A stretch of DNA of 48,615 bases, from positions 1 through 48,615 of the forward strand of contig JAJDOB010000012.1 of NCBI GenBank assembly GCA_022340385.1, in the 5' to 3' direction. A program made the position numbers and the translations under genes. This document shows, piece after piece, positions 35,296 through 44,002 of the stretch (position 1 is the stretch's first letter; each line of letters begins with the position of its first letter). The notes beneath the pieces were generated by a model. That model was not told the origin of the DNA. It was given only the letters and a program-made list of their open reading frames with translations, and made no database searches. The DNA comes from Rhodobacter sp. Its GTDB lineage: Bacteria; Pseudomonadota; Alphaproteobacteria; Rhodobacterales; Rhodobacteraceae.

Positions 35296-36665
35296 AACAG
35301 CACCGCCGCCGCGAGGCCCAGAAACGCGAAGAACCCGACCACGTCGGTCACGGTCGTCACGAACGCGCCAGAGGCCAGCGCCGGGTCGATCTTCATGTGG
35401 TCCAGCGCCACCGGAATCACCGTGCCCGCCAGCCCGGCGACCACCATGTTGATCACCATCGCCGCGGCAATGATCCCCCCCAGAACCGGCGACCCGAACC
35501 AGATGACCCCGACCACACCCATCACCACCGCGAAGATCGTGCCATTGACCAGCCCGACCAGCACCTCGCGCCGAATCACCCGCCAGACGTTGGACCCGGT
35601 CAGATCCTTGGTGGCAATCGCGCGCACCGCCACCGTCAGGCTTTGCGTGCCCGCATTGCCGCCCATCGAGGCGACAATCGGCATCAGCACCGCCAGCGCC
35701 ACGATCGTCGCGATCGCATCCTCGAACATGGAAATCACCAGCGACGCCAGCACCGCCGTCACCAGATTGACCGCCAGCCAGGGGAACCGGCGCTTGGTGG
35801 TGGCGATCACCCGGTCGGCCAGCGAGCTTTCGTCGCTGACCCCGGCCAGACGCAGGATGTCCTCTTCGTGCTCTTCGTCCAGAACCACCATCGCGTCGTC
35901 GATGGTGATCACCCCGACAAGCCGCCCGTCGCTGTCGACGACCGGCGCCGAGATCAGGTGATACTGGTTGAACGCATAGGCAACCTCGCCCTCGTCCTCG
36001 GTCGCCTCGATGGTGCGGAAACTGTCCTCTGTGATGTCGCGCAGTCGGGTTTCGCGCCGGTGGCCCAGAATCTTGCCCAGCGTCACGTAACCCGTTGGCT
36101 TGAAAGCCGGATCGACCAGGATCATGTGATAGAACTCATCCGGCAGATCGTCGTGCCGGCGCATGTAGTCGATCGCCTCGCCCACGGTCCAGTGATCCGG
36201 CCCCACCACCAGTTCGCGCTGCATCAGGCGGCCTGCGGAAAACTCCGGAAAGGCCATCGCCTGTTCCACCGCAACCCGGTCGCTTTCCTCCAAAGCGCCC
36301 AGAATCGTCTGTTGCTGGCCGACCTCCAGATCCTCGATGATGTCGACGACATCGTCGCTTTCCAACTCGCGCACCGCCTCGCTCAGCACGGACGGGCTCA
36401 GCGCCTCGATCACCTCTTCGCGGATGCTTTCGTCGATTTCCGACAGTATCTCGCCGTCGAACTGGTTGCCGTAAAGTTGCAGGATGGTGCGGCGTTCATC
36501 CGAATCGACCTGTTCCAGAAGGTCGGCGATGTCGGCGGCGTGCAGCGGCTCCATCAGCTCGGTCAGTCGCCCGGCATCGCCGGCCTCTGCCGCCTCCAGA
36601 ATCGCGCGCACCGTGCCCTGGTCAAGCTCGTAGCGGTCTTCGTCGATCAGGCTGTCGTCCGCCAT
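35292..36665 (-). CDS. mgtE: MgtE-family magnesium transporter
   Basis: 457 residues from the ATG at 36665, which has an AAAGGGGG ribosome site; an ATG six codons upstream includes this site and is less likely. N-terminal acidic superhelical domain (LLEQVDSDERRTILQLYGNQFDGEIL), tandem CBS domains (about 140-260, 'LMQRELVVGPDHWTVGEAIDYMR' and 'VVDSDGRLVGVITIDDAM'), then five membrane helices with the pore segment 'ALMPIVASMGGNAGTQSLTVAVRAIA'. The CBS and N domains sense Mg in known MgtE. It heads a minus-strand operon running to the M50 peptidase. Confidence 0.95.
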   Translation of the reverse strand: MADDSLIDEDRYELDQGTVRAILEAAEAGDAGRLTELMEPLHAADIADLLEQVDSDERRTILQLYGNQFDGEILSEIDESIREEVIEALSPSVLSEAVRELESDDVVDIIEDLEVGQQQTILGALEESDRVAVEQAMAFPEFSAGRLMQRELVVGPDHWTVGEAIDYMRRHDDLPDEFYHMILVDPAFKPTGYVTLGKILGHRRETRLRDITEDSFRTIEATEDEGEVAYAFNQYHLISAPVVDSDGRLVGVITIDDAMVVLDEEHEEDILRLAGVSDESSLADRVIATTKRRFPWLAVNLVTAVLASLVISMFEDAIATIVALAVLMPIVASMGGNAGTQSLTVAVRAIATKDLTGSNVWRVIRREVLVGLVNGTIFAVVMGVVGVIWFGSPVLGGIIAAAMVINMVVAGLAGTVIPVALDHMKIDPALASGAFVTTVTDVVGFFAFLGLAAAVLL

Positions 36666-36785
36666 GGCCGCCCCCTTTGGCATCTTCAGTGGATTCGTGA
36701 AGCACTTTCATCAGAAACCGCGCCACGGCGCAATTTACCGCTGCCGCGTCCCGCGCTACGTTGCGCTGCCACACCCGGAGACGCA

Positions 36786-38075
36786 ATGACCCGCAAGACC
36801 CTGATCCTCGGCCAGACGCTTGGCTTTCACGACGATCCGTTCCACGCCGCCATTGACGACGCGGCGCGTTACGACGCGCATGGCGGCGTTCTGGTCGAGA
36901 ACGGCACGATCACGGCCATCGGCTCTGCCGATACGCTGCGCCGCGACCACCCCGACGCGGCGATCACCGATATGGGCCGCGCGCTGATCACCGCCGGTTT
37001 CGTCGATGCCCATGTGCATTACCCGCAGACCGCGATGATCGCCAGCTGGGGCAAGCGCCTGATCGACTGGCTGAACAGTTACACCTTCCCCGAGGAATCG
37101 CGCTTTGGCGATGCCGCCTATGCCGCCGGGATCGCCGCGCGGTATTTCGACCTGACACTGGCCAACGGCACCACCACGGCCTGCAGCTACAGCACGATCC
37201 ATCCCGCCTCGGTCGATGCCTTCTTTGCCGAGGCACAGCGGCGCGGCCTGCGGGCGCTGGCCGGCAAGACCTGCATGGATCGCAACGCGCCCGACACCCT
37301 GCGCGACACCGCGCAAAGCGCCTATGACGACAGCAAGGCGCTGCTGAACCGCTGGCACGGGCGCGACCGCCTGTCCTATGTCATCACGCCCCGGTTTTCG
37401 CCCACGTCGACCCCCGGCCAACTGGGTGCGCTGGGCGCGCTCTGGGCCGAGTATCCCGATTGCCTGATGCAGACGCATCTGTCCGAACAGACCGATGAAA
37501 TCGCCTGGGTGAACCAGCTTTACCCCGACGCGCGCGATTATCTCGACACCTACGAATCGCATGGGCTGCTGGGTCCGAACGGGCTGTATGGCCATGCCAT
37601 CCACCTGACGCCGCGCGAAAAGGACCGGCTGCGCGAGGTCGACGCCAGCCTGATCCACTGCCCGACCTCGAACACCTTCATCGGCTCGGGCCTGTTCGAC
37701 ATGGCCGGGCTGACGGCACGGGGCCAGCGTATCGGGCTGGCCACCGACACCGGCGGCGGCAGTTCGTTCTCGATGCTGCGCACGATGGCCGCCGCCTATG
37801 AGATCGGCCAGCTCAACGGCAGCGCGCTGCACCCGGCCCAGCTTTACTGGCTGGCCACCGCCGGGTCGGCACGCGCATTGCGGCTGGATGACAGAATCGG
37901 CAACCTGAAAGTCGGCGCCGAGGCCGACCTGATTGCGCTTGACCTCGCCTCGACCCCCGCCATCGCCCAGCGCAGCGCGCGGGCGAATGACATATGGGAA
38001 TCGCTGTTCCCCACCATCATGATGGGCGACGACCGCGCCATTGCGCAGGTCTGGATCAAGGGCAAACCGCTTTAG
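36786..38075 (+). CDS. guaD: Guanine deaminase
   Basis: 429 residues from the ATG at 36786. It deaminates guanine to xanthine and ammonia in purine catabolism. Metal ligands are His76 and His78 (FVDAHVHYPQ), 'CLMQTHLSEQTDEIAWV' carries the third His and catalytic Glu, 'LYGHAIHLT' a further His and 'GLATDTGGGSSFSML' the metal Asp. The long frame upstream of this ATG is noise over mgtE. Its stop overlaps the convergent CAP-domain gene by four bases. 8-oxoguanine deaminase lies one gene further on. Confidence 0.94.
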   Translation: MTRKTLILGQTLGFHDDPFHAAIDDAARYDAHGGVLVENGTITAIGSADTLRRDHPDAAITDMGRALITAGFVDAHVHYPQTAMIASWGKRLIDWLNSYTFPEESRFGDAAYAAGIAARYFDLTLANGTTTACSYSTIHPASVDAFFAEAQRRGLRALAGKTCMDRNAPDTLRDTAQSAYDDSKALLNRWHGRDRLSYVITPRFSPTSTPGQLGALGALWAEYPDCLMQTHLSEQTDEIAWVNQLYPDARDYLDTYESHGLLGPNGLYGHAIHLTPREKDRLREVDASLIHCPTSNTFIGSGLFDMAGLTARGQRIGLATDTGGGSSFSMLRTMAAAYEIGQLNGSALHPAQLYWLATAGSARALRLDDRIGNLKVGAEADLIALDLASTPAIAQRSARANDIWESLFPTIMMGDDRAIAQVWIKGKPL

Positions 38076-38542
38076 CAGCCGCCGGTCGCCCTGTGCGGCC
38101 GCGCCAGCACCAGGCCCCAGACGCCGTTGTATTCCGAGACGCCAAACTCGGTGGCGCGCTTGTCCCGCAACAGCTCTGCCCCGATATCATTGTTGACCCA
38201 GTCGTTGAACACCTCTTTCAGGCTCCGGGAGGCGACACCCGCCGTGCGGCTGCTGCCATCCACCGCGCGCAGCTGCGCCGCGAAACACGGCCTGTAGCCG
38301 GTCCGCCGCACCCGTTCCAGAACGTTGGATCCGTCCGACCCGATCGCTCCAAGCGGGCCATTGTTGTACATATCCTTGGCATGCACCCGCGCCGCCTTCG
38401 CCAGCCTGCTTGACGGGGTCAACGGCTCGCGGCCCATTTTCATCCGCACATGATTGATCAGACCGTTCAGGTCCGCATTCATGTCCGCCGCCGCCGGAAA
38501 CGCCAGGCAGACCAGCAGCGCCACGCCCATCAAAAATCTCAT
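38072..38542 (-). CDS. Secreted CAP-domain (SCP/PR-1) protein
   Basis: 156 residues. The signal peptide is MRFLMGVALLVCLAFPAAA. The CAP domain shows 'LINHVRMKMGREPLTPSSRLAKAARVHAKDMYNN', with the conserved His (VHAKDM) of the first CAP motif, then 'LKEVFNDWVNNDIGAELLRDKRATEFGVSEYNGVWGLVL'. Two mature cysteines, one in YRPCFAAQ and a C-terminal one. Bacterial CAP proteins are secreted and mostly of unknown function. Convergent with guaD; an imperfect inverted repeat lies upstream of its start. Confidence 0.87.
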   Translation of the reverse strand: MRFLMGVALLVCLAFPAAADMNADLNGLINHVRMKMGREPLTPSSRLAKAARVHAKDMYNNGPLGAIGSDGSNVLERVRRTGYRPCFAAQLRAVDGSSRTAGVASRSLKEVFNDWVNNDIGAELLRDKRATEFGVSEYNGVWGLVLARPHRATGGC

Positions 38543-38577
38543 TGTGGAAACCCCTTACCCAATGTCCCGCCACATTA

Positions 38578-38678
38578 ATGCCTTTCGACTTTATTTTGAA
38601 ACACCGTATATCGTTTTTCGCGTTCGACCGCAGGGAGAGGCAGCGAACAGACGATTCAAGATCAAGTCGAAATGCCAT
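38578..38678. repeat. Imperfect inverted repeat upstream of the CAP-domain gene
   Basis: Left arm 38578-38602 and right arm 38653-38678. The reverse complement of the left arm matches the right arm at 21 of 26 aligned columns with one gap, including a perfect AAGTCGAAA core. The arms are separated by about 50 bases. It lies 36 bases upstream of the CAP gene start within the 216-base gap before the 8-oxoguanine deaminase stop. No gene is seen in the gap. Confidence 0.6.
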
Positions 38679-38758
38679 AGACGACCGGGACAGCGGCACA
38701 AGCTCTCACGCCGGCCGGCTTTCCGCCCGGCGCAATTGCAATCGCCCAAGCGGCGTTT

Positions 38759-40099
38759 TCAGCCGCCGTCGACCAGATTGCGCGCCAGCCGGTTCTGCCG
38801 GGCCACGGTCGCGTCCAGATCAATCGTCGTCATGCGTCCATCGCGCACAACCTGCCGCCCCTCGACGAACAGATCGCGCACTTTCGTCGGACCCGCCAGC
38901 AACAGCGCCGCCGGATCCCAGGACCCCGCGCTGTCAATGCCGGAGACATCCCAGATCGCCAGATCACCCCGGTAACCTATTGAAACCTGGCCACAATCAT
39001 CACGCCCCAGCACCTCTGCCCCGCCACGCGTGGCGATTTCCAGCGCCTCGCGCGCGCTCATCGCGTCGGCCCCGTTGACCACCCTTTGCAACAGCATCGC
39101 CTGGCGCGCCTCAGCCACCAGATTGCCGCTGTCATTGCTGGCAGAACCATCGACGCCCAGGGCGACCCTGACACCGGCATCCCGCATCGCGCGCACCGGC
39201 GCGATCCCCGACCCAAGGCGGCAGTTGGAACACGGGCAATGCGCCACCCCGGTTCTGGATTTCGCAAAGAGATCAATCTCTTGCCCGTCCAGCTTGACGC
39301 AATGCGCGTGCCAGACATCATCCCCCGTCCAGCCCAGATCCTCGGCGTATTGGCCCGGGCGGCAGCCGAAATTCGCCAGCGAATAGGCGATATCCTCGTC
39401 GTTTTCCGCCAGATGGGTGTGCAGCATCACGCCCTTGTCGCGCGCCAGAATCGCGGCGTCGCGCATCAGGTCGCGACTGACCGAGAACGGCGAACACGGG
39501 GCCAGACCGACACGCAGCATCGACCCCGGCGCGGGATCGTGGAACGTCTCGATCACCCGCTGGGAATCCTTCAGGATGTCGGCCTCGCGCTCGACCAGGT
39601 GATCCGGCGGCAGCCCGCCGTCCGACACCCCGATCGACATGGCGCCGCGCGTCGGGTGGAACCGCAGCCCGATTTCGGCCGCCGCCTCGATCGTGTCATC
39701 CAGCCGGGCGCCGTTCGGGAACAGATAAAGATGATCCGATGTCAGGCTGCATCCCGACAATGCCAGTTCCGCCAGCCCGATGCTGGCCGAGACCCGCATC
39801 TCTTCGGGGCCGAACCGCGACCAGATCGGATAAAGCGTTGATAACCAGCCGAAAAGCAACGCATCCTGGCCGCCGGGAACGGCCCGTGTCAGCGTCTGGA
39901 ACAGGTGGTGATGCGTGTTCACCAGCCCCGGCGTCACCACACAGCCGGTGGCCGAAACCACCTCGCCGCCGGTCGTCAGCCCGGTGCCGATCGCGCTGAT
40001 CACACCATCGCAAAGCAGGATGTCCGCCCCGGCCAGTTCGCGCCGCTGATCGTCCATCGTGACAATCACATCGGCATTTTTGATAAGGATTTCCGTCAT
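38759..40099 (-). CDS. 8-oxoguanine deaminase-like amidohydrolase
   Basis: 446 residues from the ATG at 40099. Amidohydrolase with the triple-His motif NTHHHLFQTLTRAVPGG (His63-65), 'VMLHTHLAENDEDIAYS' (third metal His and Glu), 'WHAHCVKLDGQEIDLF' and 'VALGVDGSASNDSGNL' (metal Asp). The HHH and SASND motifs and the length match bacterial 8-oxoguanine deaminases (for example Pseudomonas PA0142), which turn 8-oxoguanine into uric acid. Related ATZ/TRZ-type hydrolases (atrazine chlorohydrolase group) share the fold, so the substrate should be confirmed. The nearby guanine deaminase supports a purine role. Confidence 0.85.
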   Translation of the reverse strand: MTEILIKNADVIVTMDDQRRELAGADILLCDGVISAIGTGLTTGGEVVSATGCVVTPGLVNTHHHLFQTLTRAVPGGQDALLFGWLSTLYPIWSRFGPEEMRVSASIGLAELALSGCSLTSDHLYLFPNGARLDDTIEAAAEIGLRFHPTRGAMSIGVSDGGLPPDHLVEREADILKDSQRVIETFHDPAPGSMLRVGLAPCSPFSVSRDLMRDAAILARDKGVMLHTHLAENDEDIAYSLANFGCRPGQYAEDLGWTGDDVWHAHCVKLDGQEIDLFAKSRTGVAHCPCSNCRLGSGIAPVRAMRDAGVRVALGVDGSASNDSGNLVAEARQAMLLQRVVNGADAMSAREALEIATRGGAEVLGRDDCGQVSIGYRGDLAIWDVSGIDSAGSWDPAALLLAGPTKVRDLFVEGRQVVRDGRMTTIDLDATVARQNRLARNLVDGG

Positions 40100-40216
40100 T
40101 TGGGCCTCGTCGCATTTGATCTGGCCCGCTTCAGTTTCAAATGCGCAGGGCCACCGACGGAAAACGGGCAAAAGACCCGGCAGCCGTGACCAGTCTATCG
40201 CGGCGGGCCTGCGGCC

Positions 40217-41017
40217 TCAAGCGTTCAGAATCGCCATCGCGGCGGCGTGAATTTCGGCATTCGCGGCCGCCAGAACCTGGCCGCCGTCGTGCACCCTGCC
40301 GCCCTGCCAGTCGGTCACGACACCGCCCGCGGCCTCGATCACCGCAATCGGCGCCTGAATGTCATAGGATTGCAGCCCGGCCTCGACCACCAGGTCGATC
40401 TGTCCCGCCGCGACAAGCGCATAGGCATAGCAATCCATGCCGTACCGGGTCAGCTTGCAGCGTTCGGAAAGCCGGCGGAATGCGGCGCCCTCGGCCGTGG
40501 TCCCGACCTCGGGGAAAGTGGTGAACAGCGTCGCCTCGCCCAGATCCCGCGGGGTGCGGGTGCGAAGACCAATCTTGCCCTGCGGTCCGTCAACCGATGC
40601 CTCACCCAAGCCACCGATAAACCGTTCTCCGATATAGGGCTGGTCAATCACACCCAGCACCGGGCCGTTCGCGTCACCCACCGCGATCAGCACCCCCCAC
40701 GTCGGCGTGCCCGAGATAAACCCGCGCGTGCCGTCAACCGGATCAAGCACCCACACAAGCCCGGTCGTACCCCGTTTCACCCCATACTCTTCGCCAAGGA
40801 TGGCGTCGTCCGGCCGCAACCTGGCCAGAACCTCGCGCATCGCCGCTTCGGCGTTTCGATCAGCCGCCGTCACCGGATCAAAAGCCCCGGCGGCTTTGTT
40901 GTCGGTCTGTAAATCGACCACTCGGAACAATGGCAGGATCGCGCAACGTGCTGCGTCTGCCAGCTTGTGCGCCGTCCCAATCAGCACGGCACGCAATTCT
41001 TCGTCTATATCAGCCAT
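40217..41017 (-). CDS. hisN: Inositol monophosphatase family, probable histidinol-phosphatase
   Basis: 266 residues. Metal-binding motifs of the IMPase family are intact: 'DPVTAADRNAEAAMR', 'AILGEEYGVKRG', 'WVLDPVDGTRGFISGTPTWG' and 'DIQAPIAVIEAAGG'. Alphaproteobacteria use this family (HisN) for the histidinol-phosphate phosphatase step of histidine synthesis, and the GTRGFISG variant is the one I associate with HisN. An inositol or nucleotide phosphatase role is possible. Located between the 8-oxoguanine deaminase and an XRE regulator, not in a his operon. Confidence 0.85.
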   Translation of the reverse strand: MADIDEELRAVLIGTAHKLADAARCAILPLFRVVDLQTDNKAAGAFDPVTAADRNAEAAMREVLARLRPDDAILGEEYGVKRGTTGLVWVLDPVDGTRGFISGTPTWGVLIAVGDANGPVLGVIDQPYIGERFIGGLGEASVDGPQGKIGLRTRTPRDLGEATLFTTFPEVGTTAEGAAFRRLSERCKLTRYGMDCYAYALVAAGQIDLVVEAGLQSYDIQAPIAVIEAAGGVVTDWQGGRVHDGGQVLAAANAEIHAAAMAILNA

Positions 41018-41108
41018 TCACCCCATCCGCGTCGGTCATACAGTCGGCGCGGTACTGCGTTGGCCCCCGACGGTCAAGTCACCGCCGCCCCCTTCCGGCG
41101 CCCTGCAC

Positions 41109-41489
41109 TCAGGCCGCCGCATCCTCGCTGATCGCGCGCGCAAGGTCGAAAAGCCGACGACGCTGAACCTCGGGAATCTGATAATACGAACGCACCAGTT
41201 CCAGCGCTTCCTTGTCGGCAAGAATATCGCCGGGGATGCCGTCACGTTGGGTTTCGGTTTCACCCACCGCGTCACTGATACCTTCAAAGAAGAAACTGAT
41301 CGGAACATTCAGTGCCTCGGCGATGTCCCAAAGCCGCGATGCGCTGACCCGGTTCATGCCCGTTTCGTATTTCTGGATCTGCTGAAACTTGATACCAACC
41401 TCACCAGCCAATTGCTGTTGCGTCATGCCGACCATCCACCTGCGATGGCGAACCCGTTTGCCGACATGCACATCCACCGGATGCTTCAT
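41109..41489 (-). CDS. XRE-family helix-turn-helix regulator
   Basis: 126 residues. MKHPVDVHVGKRVRHRRWMVGMTQQQLAGEVGIKFQQIQKYETGMNRVSASRL is a Cro/CI-type HTH (about 9-65) of a group very well conserved in alphaproteobacteria. A C-terminal helical tail follows ('DKEALELVRSYYQIPEVQRRRLFDLARAI'). No ligand-binding domain. Targets unknown; the long upstream region holds repeated TCACGTCAC elements that may be its operators or those of another regulator. Confidence 0.9.
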   Translation of the reverse strand: MKHPVDVHVGKRVRHRRWMVGMTQQQLAGEVGIKFQQIQKYETGMNRVSASRLWDIAEALNVPISFFFEGISDAVGETETQRDGIPGDILADKEALELVRSYYQIPEVQRRRLFDLARAISEDAAA

Positions 41490-41801
41490 TTTGTTTTAAC
41501 TCCTTACAACTCTGGACGGTACAACCACAAATCATGACGCTCACGTCACGCTCAACCTGTCTTTTTAGGTAGGCTCCTGTAATGCACTGTTTTTAAACAA
41601 TATGGTCCGAACATTAGGCCAAAAAACATGGCTTCACGTCACATATATGACCTGCAACACCAGGTTGTGCCGCCCAAATCGCACTTGCGTCACGTTAACC
41701 ATTGCTGACCTTACCTAACGTCATGTTTTCGCGCCTCAGGCGAGTCGAATCGATGCCGGTTTTCGGGTTGCGGTGCGCGGCGCCACTTTCTAAACCGCGC
41801 A
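41490..41801. promoter_or_regulatory. Intergenic region with repeated TCACGTCAC elements and a CtrA-like half-site
   Basis: 312 bases between the divergent XRE and quinone oxidoreductase genes; no gene seen. TCACGTCAC occurs at 41541-41549 and 41634-41642, with variants CGTCACGTT (41688) and TAACGTCATG (41716). TTAACCAT, a CtrA half-site form, is at 41695-41702. The region is more AT-rich than its neighbours. A possible third member of the dispersed repeat (GCCGGTTTTCGGGTTGC) is at 41757-41773. Confidence 0.55.
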
Positions 41802-42773
41802 ATGATGCGTGCATTCGAGATATCCGACTATGGCTGCCAGCCGGCCCTGGTGTCCCGTCCGGTTCCGGATCCGGGCCCGGGAGAGCTGCGGGTGCGCATC
41901 GCCGCCTGCGGTCTGAATTTTGCCGATCTGCTGATGATCCGGGGCCGCTATCAGGAACGCCCCGCCCCGCCGGTGACGCTGGGCATGGAACTGGCCGGCG
42001 TGGTCGAGGCGCTGGGCGCCGGCGTCACGGCCCCCGCCATCGGCACCCGTGTCGCGGTCTATTCCGGGCATGGCGGACTGGCAGAGGCCGGGTGTTTTGC
42101 CGCGACCCGCTGCGTGCCGATACCGGATGCAATGCCGTTTGCCGACGCCGCCGGGTTTCTGATTGCCCACGGCACCAGCCATCTGGCCCTGCACCGGCGC
42201 GCGGCCCTGCAACCGGGCGAAACGCTGCTGGTGCTGGGGGCTGCGGGCGGTGTCGGGCTGACGGCGGTGGAAATCGGTAAGCTGATGGGGGCCCGGGTCA
42301 TCGCCAGCGCGCGCGGGCCCGAAAAGCTGAAAGTCGCGCAATCCGCCGGGGCGGATCATCTGATCGACAGCGAAACGGATGATCTGCGCGATGCCGTCAA
42401 GGCGCTGGGCGGGGCCGATGTTGTCTATGACCCGGTCGGCGGCGACCAGTTTCGCGCCGCCCTGCGCGCCACCAACCCCGAAGGCCGCATTCTGGCCATC
42501 GGCTTTGCCAGCGGCGACATTCCGCAGATCCCGGCCAATCACCTGCTGGTCAAGAACATCTCGGTGATCGGGCTGAACTGGGGCGGCTATCTGCGGTTCA
42601 ACCCGGCAGCGATGGCCGAAACCTTTGCCGCCCTGTTCGGCTGGTACGCCGCGGGACGGCTGCGCCCGCATATCAGCCATGTCCTGCCGCTCGATCAGGC
42701 TGCCGACGGGCTGGCGCTGCTGGAATCGCGTCAGTCGACCGGCAAGGTGATCATCCGAATTTCAGAACCTTAG
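41802..42773 (+). CDS. Zinc-free MDR family NADPH:quinone oxidoreductase
   Basis: 323 residues (an ATG one codon later is equally possible). Medium-chain dehydrogenase/reductase fold: 'NFADLLMIRGRYQERPAPPVTLGMELAGVVEALG' is the quinone reductase signature and LVLGAAGGVGLTAVEIGKLMGARV the NADPH-binding GxGxxG variant (AAGGVG). The zinc-ligand cysteines of alcohol dehydrogenases are absent, as expected. Its last 23 bases overlap the convergent LysR gene. The physiological quinone or enone substrate is unknown. Confidence 0.9.
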   Translation: MMRAFEISDYGCQPALVSRPVPDPGPGELRVRIAACGLNFADLLMIRGRYQERPAPPVTLGMELAGVVEALGAGVTAPAIGTRVAVYSGHGGLAEAGCFAATRCVPIPDAMPFADAAGFLIAHGTSHLALHRRAALQPGETLLVLGAAGGVGLTAVEIGKLMGARVIASARGPEKLKVAQSAGADHLIDSETDDLRDAVKALGGADVVYDPVGGDQFRAALRATNPEGRILAIGFASGDIPQIPANHLLVKNISVIGLNWGGYLRFNPAAMAETFAALFGWYAAGRLRPHISHVLPLDQAADGLALLESRQSTGKVIIRISEP

Positions 42774-43632
42774 GCGTCGACAGCACGCCATAGCCCTGGC
42801 GGATCATGTCGATCAACTGGCGCTTGGCCGGTGCGCTGCGATCCTCGACCGCGTACAGGTTTATCTGCTGTTCGGCCAGATCCGGCAGCGCGCCGCAATG
42901 CTGGATCTGTTCCAGTTGCTGGGGCTCGGTGCCCTCCAGCATGGCACCGACCGCCAGATCGGCGCTGATCGTCGCCTCGATCGCGCGGTCCGACCCCGAT
43001 TCGATCGCCATCTCCCAGGGGATGCCCGCCTGGTCCAGCGCCCGCAGCGACCCCGTGCGGAACCGGCAATGCTGACAGAACGCGACCCGCAGCGGCCGCT
43101 GCCGCCAGGCCTTGCCGCCGGGCGCGCCGTTCCAGCGCAGCGGGATCGTGACCAGCGTTTCGCCCCCCGGTTCGACCGCGTCCTCGGTGGTCAGGATCAT
43201 GTCGCATTCGCCGCTGGCAAACAGCGCCTTCAACTCGTTGGTATAGGAAGAGATCAACTGCACCTTGACCCGTGGAAATTCACAGTTGAACCGGTTCAGC
43301 ACCTCGGGGATCGCCGGATAGACGATGTCATTCGGCACCCCCAGCAGGATCGTGCCCTCGAATTCCTGATGCGTCAGGCGCGCCAGGGCCTCGTCGTTCA
43401 AATCCAGCATCCGGCGGGCATAGCCCAGCAACTGCTCTCCGGCCGCGGTCAGCGCGATGGTGCGCGCCGAACGGTCCATCAGTTGCAGATTCATCGACTC
43501 TTCCAGGCGTTTCAGCTGCATCGAAACCGCCGATTGCGTCAGGTTCAGAAAGCCCGCCGCCCGCGTCACCCCGCCCGCCTGGGCGACGGTCACGAAGGAT
43601 CGAAGGGCGGTCATGTCAAGATTTCGTGGCAT
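42751..43632 (-). CDS. LysR-family transcriptional regulator
   Basis: 293 residues. N-terminal HTH 'MTALRSFVTVAQAGGVTRAAGFLNLTQSAVSMQLKRLEE' (about 7-45). The effector domain begins 'GTILLGVPNDIVYPAIPEVLNRFNCEFPRV'. A cysteine pair (AFCQHCRFR) in the effector domain is unusual and might be redox- or metal-sensitive; that is inference. Divergent from the DUF1127 gene, convergent with the quinone reductase. Dyads between it and DUF1127 are candidate operators. Confidence 0.93.
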   Translation of the reverse strand: MPRNLDMTALRSFVTVAQAGGVTRAAGFLNLTQSAVSMQLKRLEESMNLQLMDRSARTIALTAAGEQLLGYARRMLDLNDEALARLTHQEFEGTILLGVPNDIVYPAIPEVLNRFNCEFPRVKVQLISSYTNELKALFASGECDMILTTEDAVEPGGETLVTIPLRWNGAPGGKAWRQRPLRVAFCQHCRFRTGSLRALDQAGIPWEMAIESGSDRAIEATISADLAVGAMLEGTEPQQLEQIQHCGALPDLAEQQINLYAVEDRSAPAKRQLIDMIRQGYGVLSTPKVLKFG

Positions 43633-43664
43633 ATCACAATCCCTGATGGTTCATACCAAAAACA

Positions 43665-43714
43665 TTCATTTGAAGAATGAAACATGTTTTGGCATACACA
43701 TCAAGAAATTTGAT
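43665..43714. promoter_or_regulatory. Clustered dyads between lysR and the DUF1127 gene
   Basis: Three perfect inverted repeats: TTCATT-N5-AATGAA (43665-43681), AAACATGTTT (43680-43689) and ATCAA-N5-TTGAT (43700-43714). The first starts 33 bases upstream of the lysR start. LysR-type proteins commonly bind T-N11-A dyads in such divergent regions, so these are candidates. Confidence 0.5.
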
Positions 43715-43756
43715 CAGACGCCTGTCATAGATCACCTCAGGAAAAGGATCACGACC

Positions 43757-43975
43757 ATGACCTATCAGTGCAACACCTACAGCGCCCCCGCACACCGCAT
43801 TGCCGGCACTGGCTTTTTCGCACGCATCAAGCTGGCCCACGCGGCCTGGCGGCAGCGTATCAACCTGTCGCGGCTGGACGACGCGGCGCTGAAAGACATC
43901 GGCGTGACCCGGTTCGAGGCGCAGCAAGAGATCAGCCGCCCGGTCTGGGACGTGCCCAGCCACTGGCTGCGTTGA
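43757..43975 (+). CDS. DUF1127 family small basic protein
   Basis: 72 residues from the ATG at 43757, preceded by an AAAGGA ribosome site. The DUF1127 core is 'AAWRQRINLSRLDDAALKDIGVTRFEAQQEISRPVW': an arginine-rich helix followed by LDDxxLxDIGxxR. In other alphaproteobacteria these short proteins affect RNA binding and stress or phosphate responses. Divergent from lysR, and the shared intergenic dyads suggest control by it. Confidence 0.88.
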   Translation: MTYQCNTYSAPAHRIAGTGFFARIKLAHAAWRQRINLSRLDDAALKDIGVTRFEAQQEISRPVWDVPSHWLR

Positions 43976-44002
43976 AACAAAACGTTTTCACGCCCGATCA
44001 AC

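Noticed and set aside
35397-36785. N-terminal extension of guanine deaminase over mgtE
   Set aside because: The family start MTRKTLILGQTL is at 36786; the upstream part is antisense to mgtE.
41695-41702. Full CtrA box (TTAA-N7-TTAA) near the XRE gene
   Set aside because: Only one half-site is present, so it was recorded as a weak candidate, not a CtrA box.
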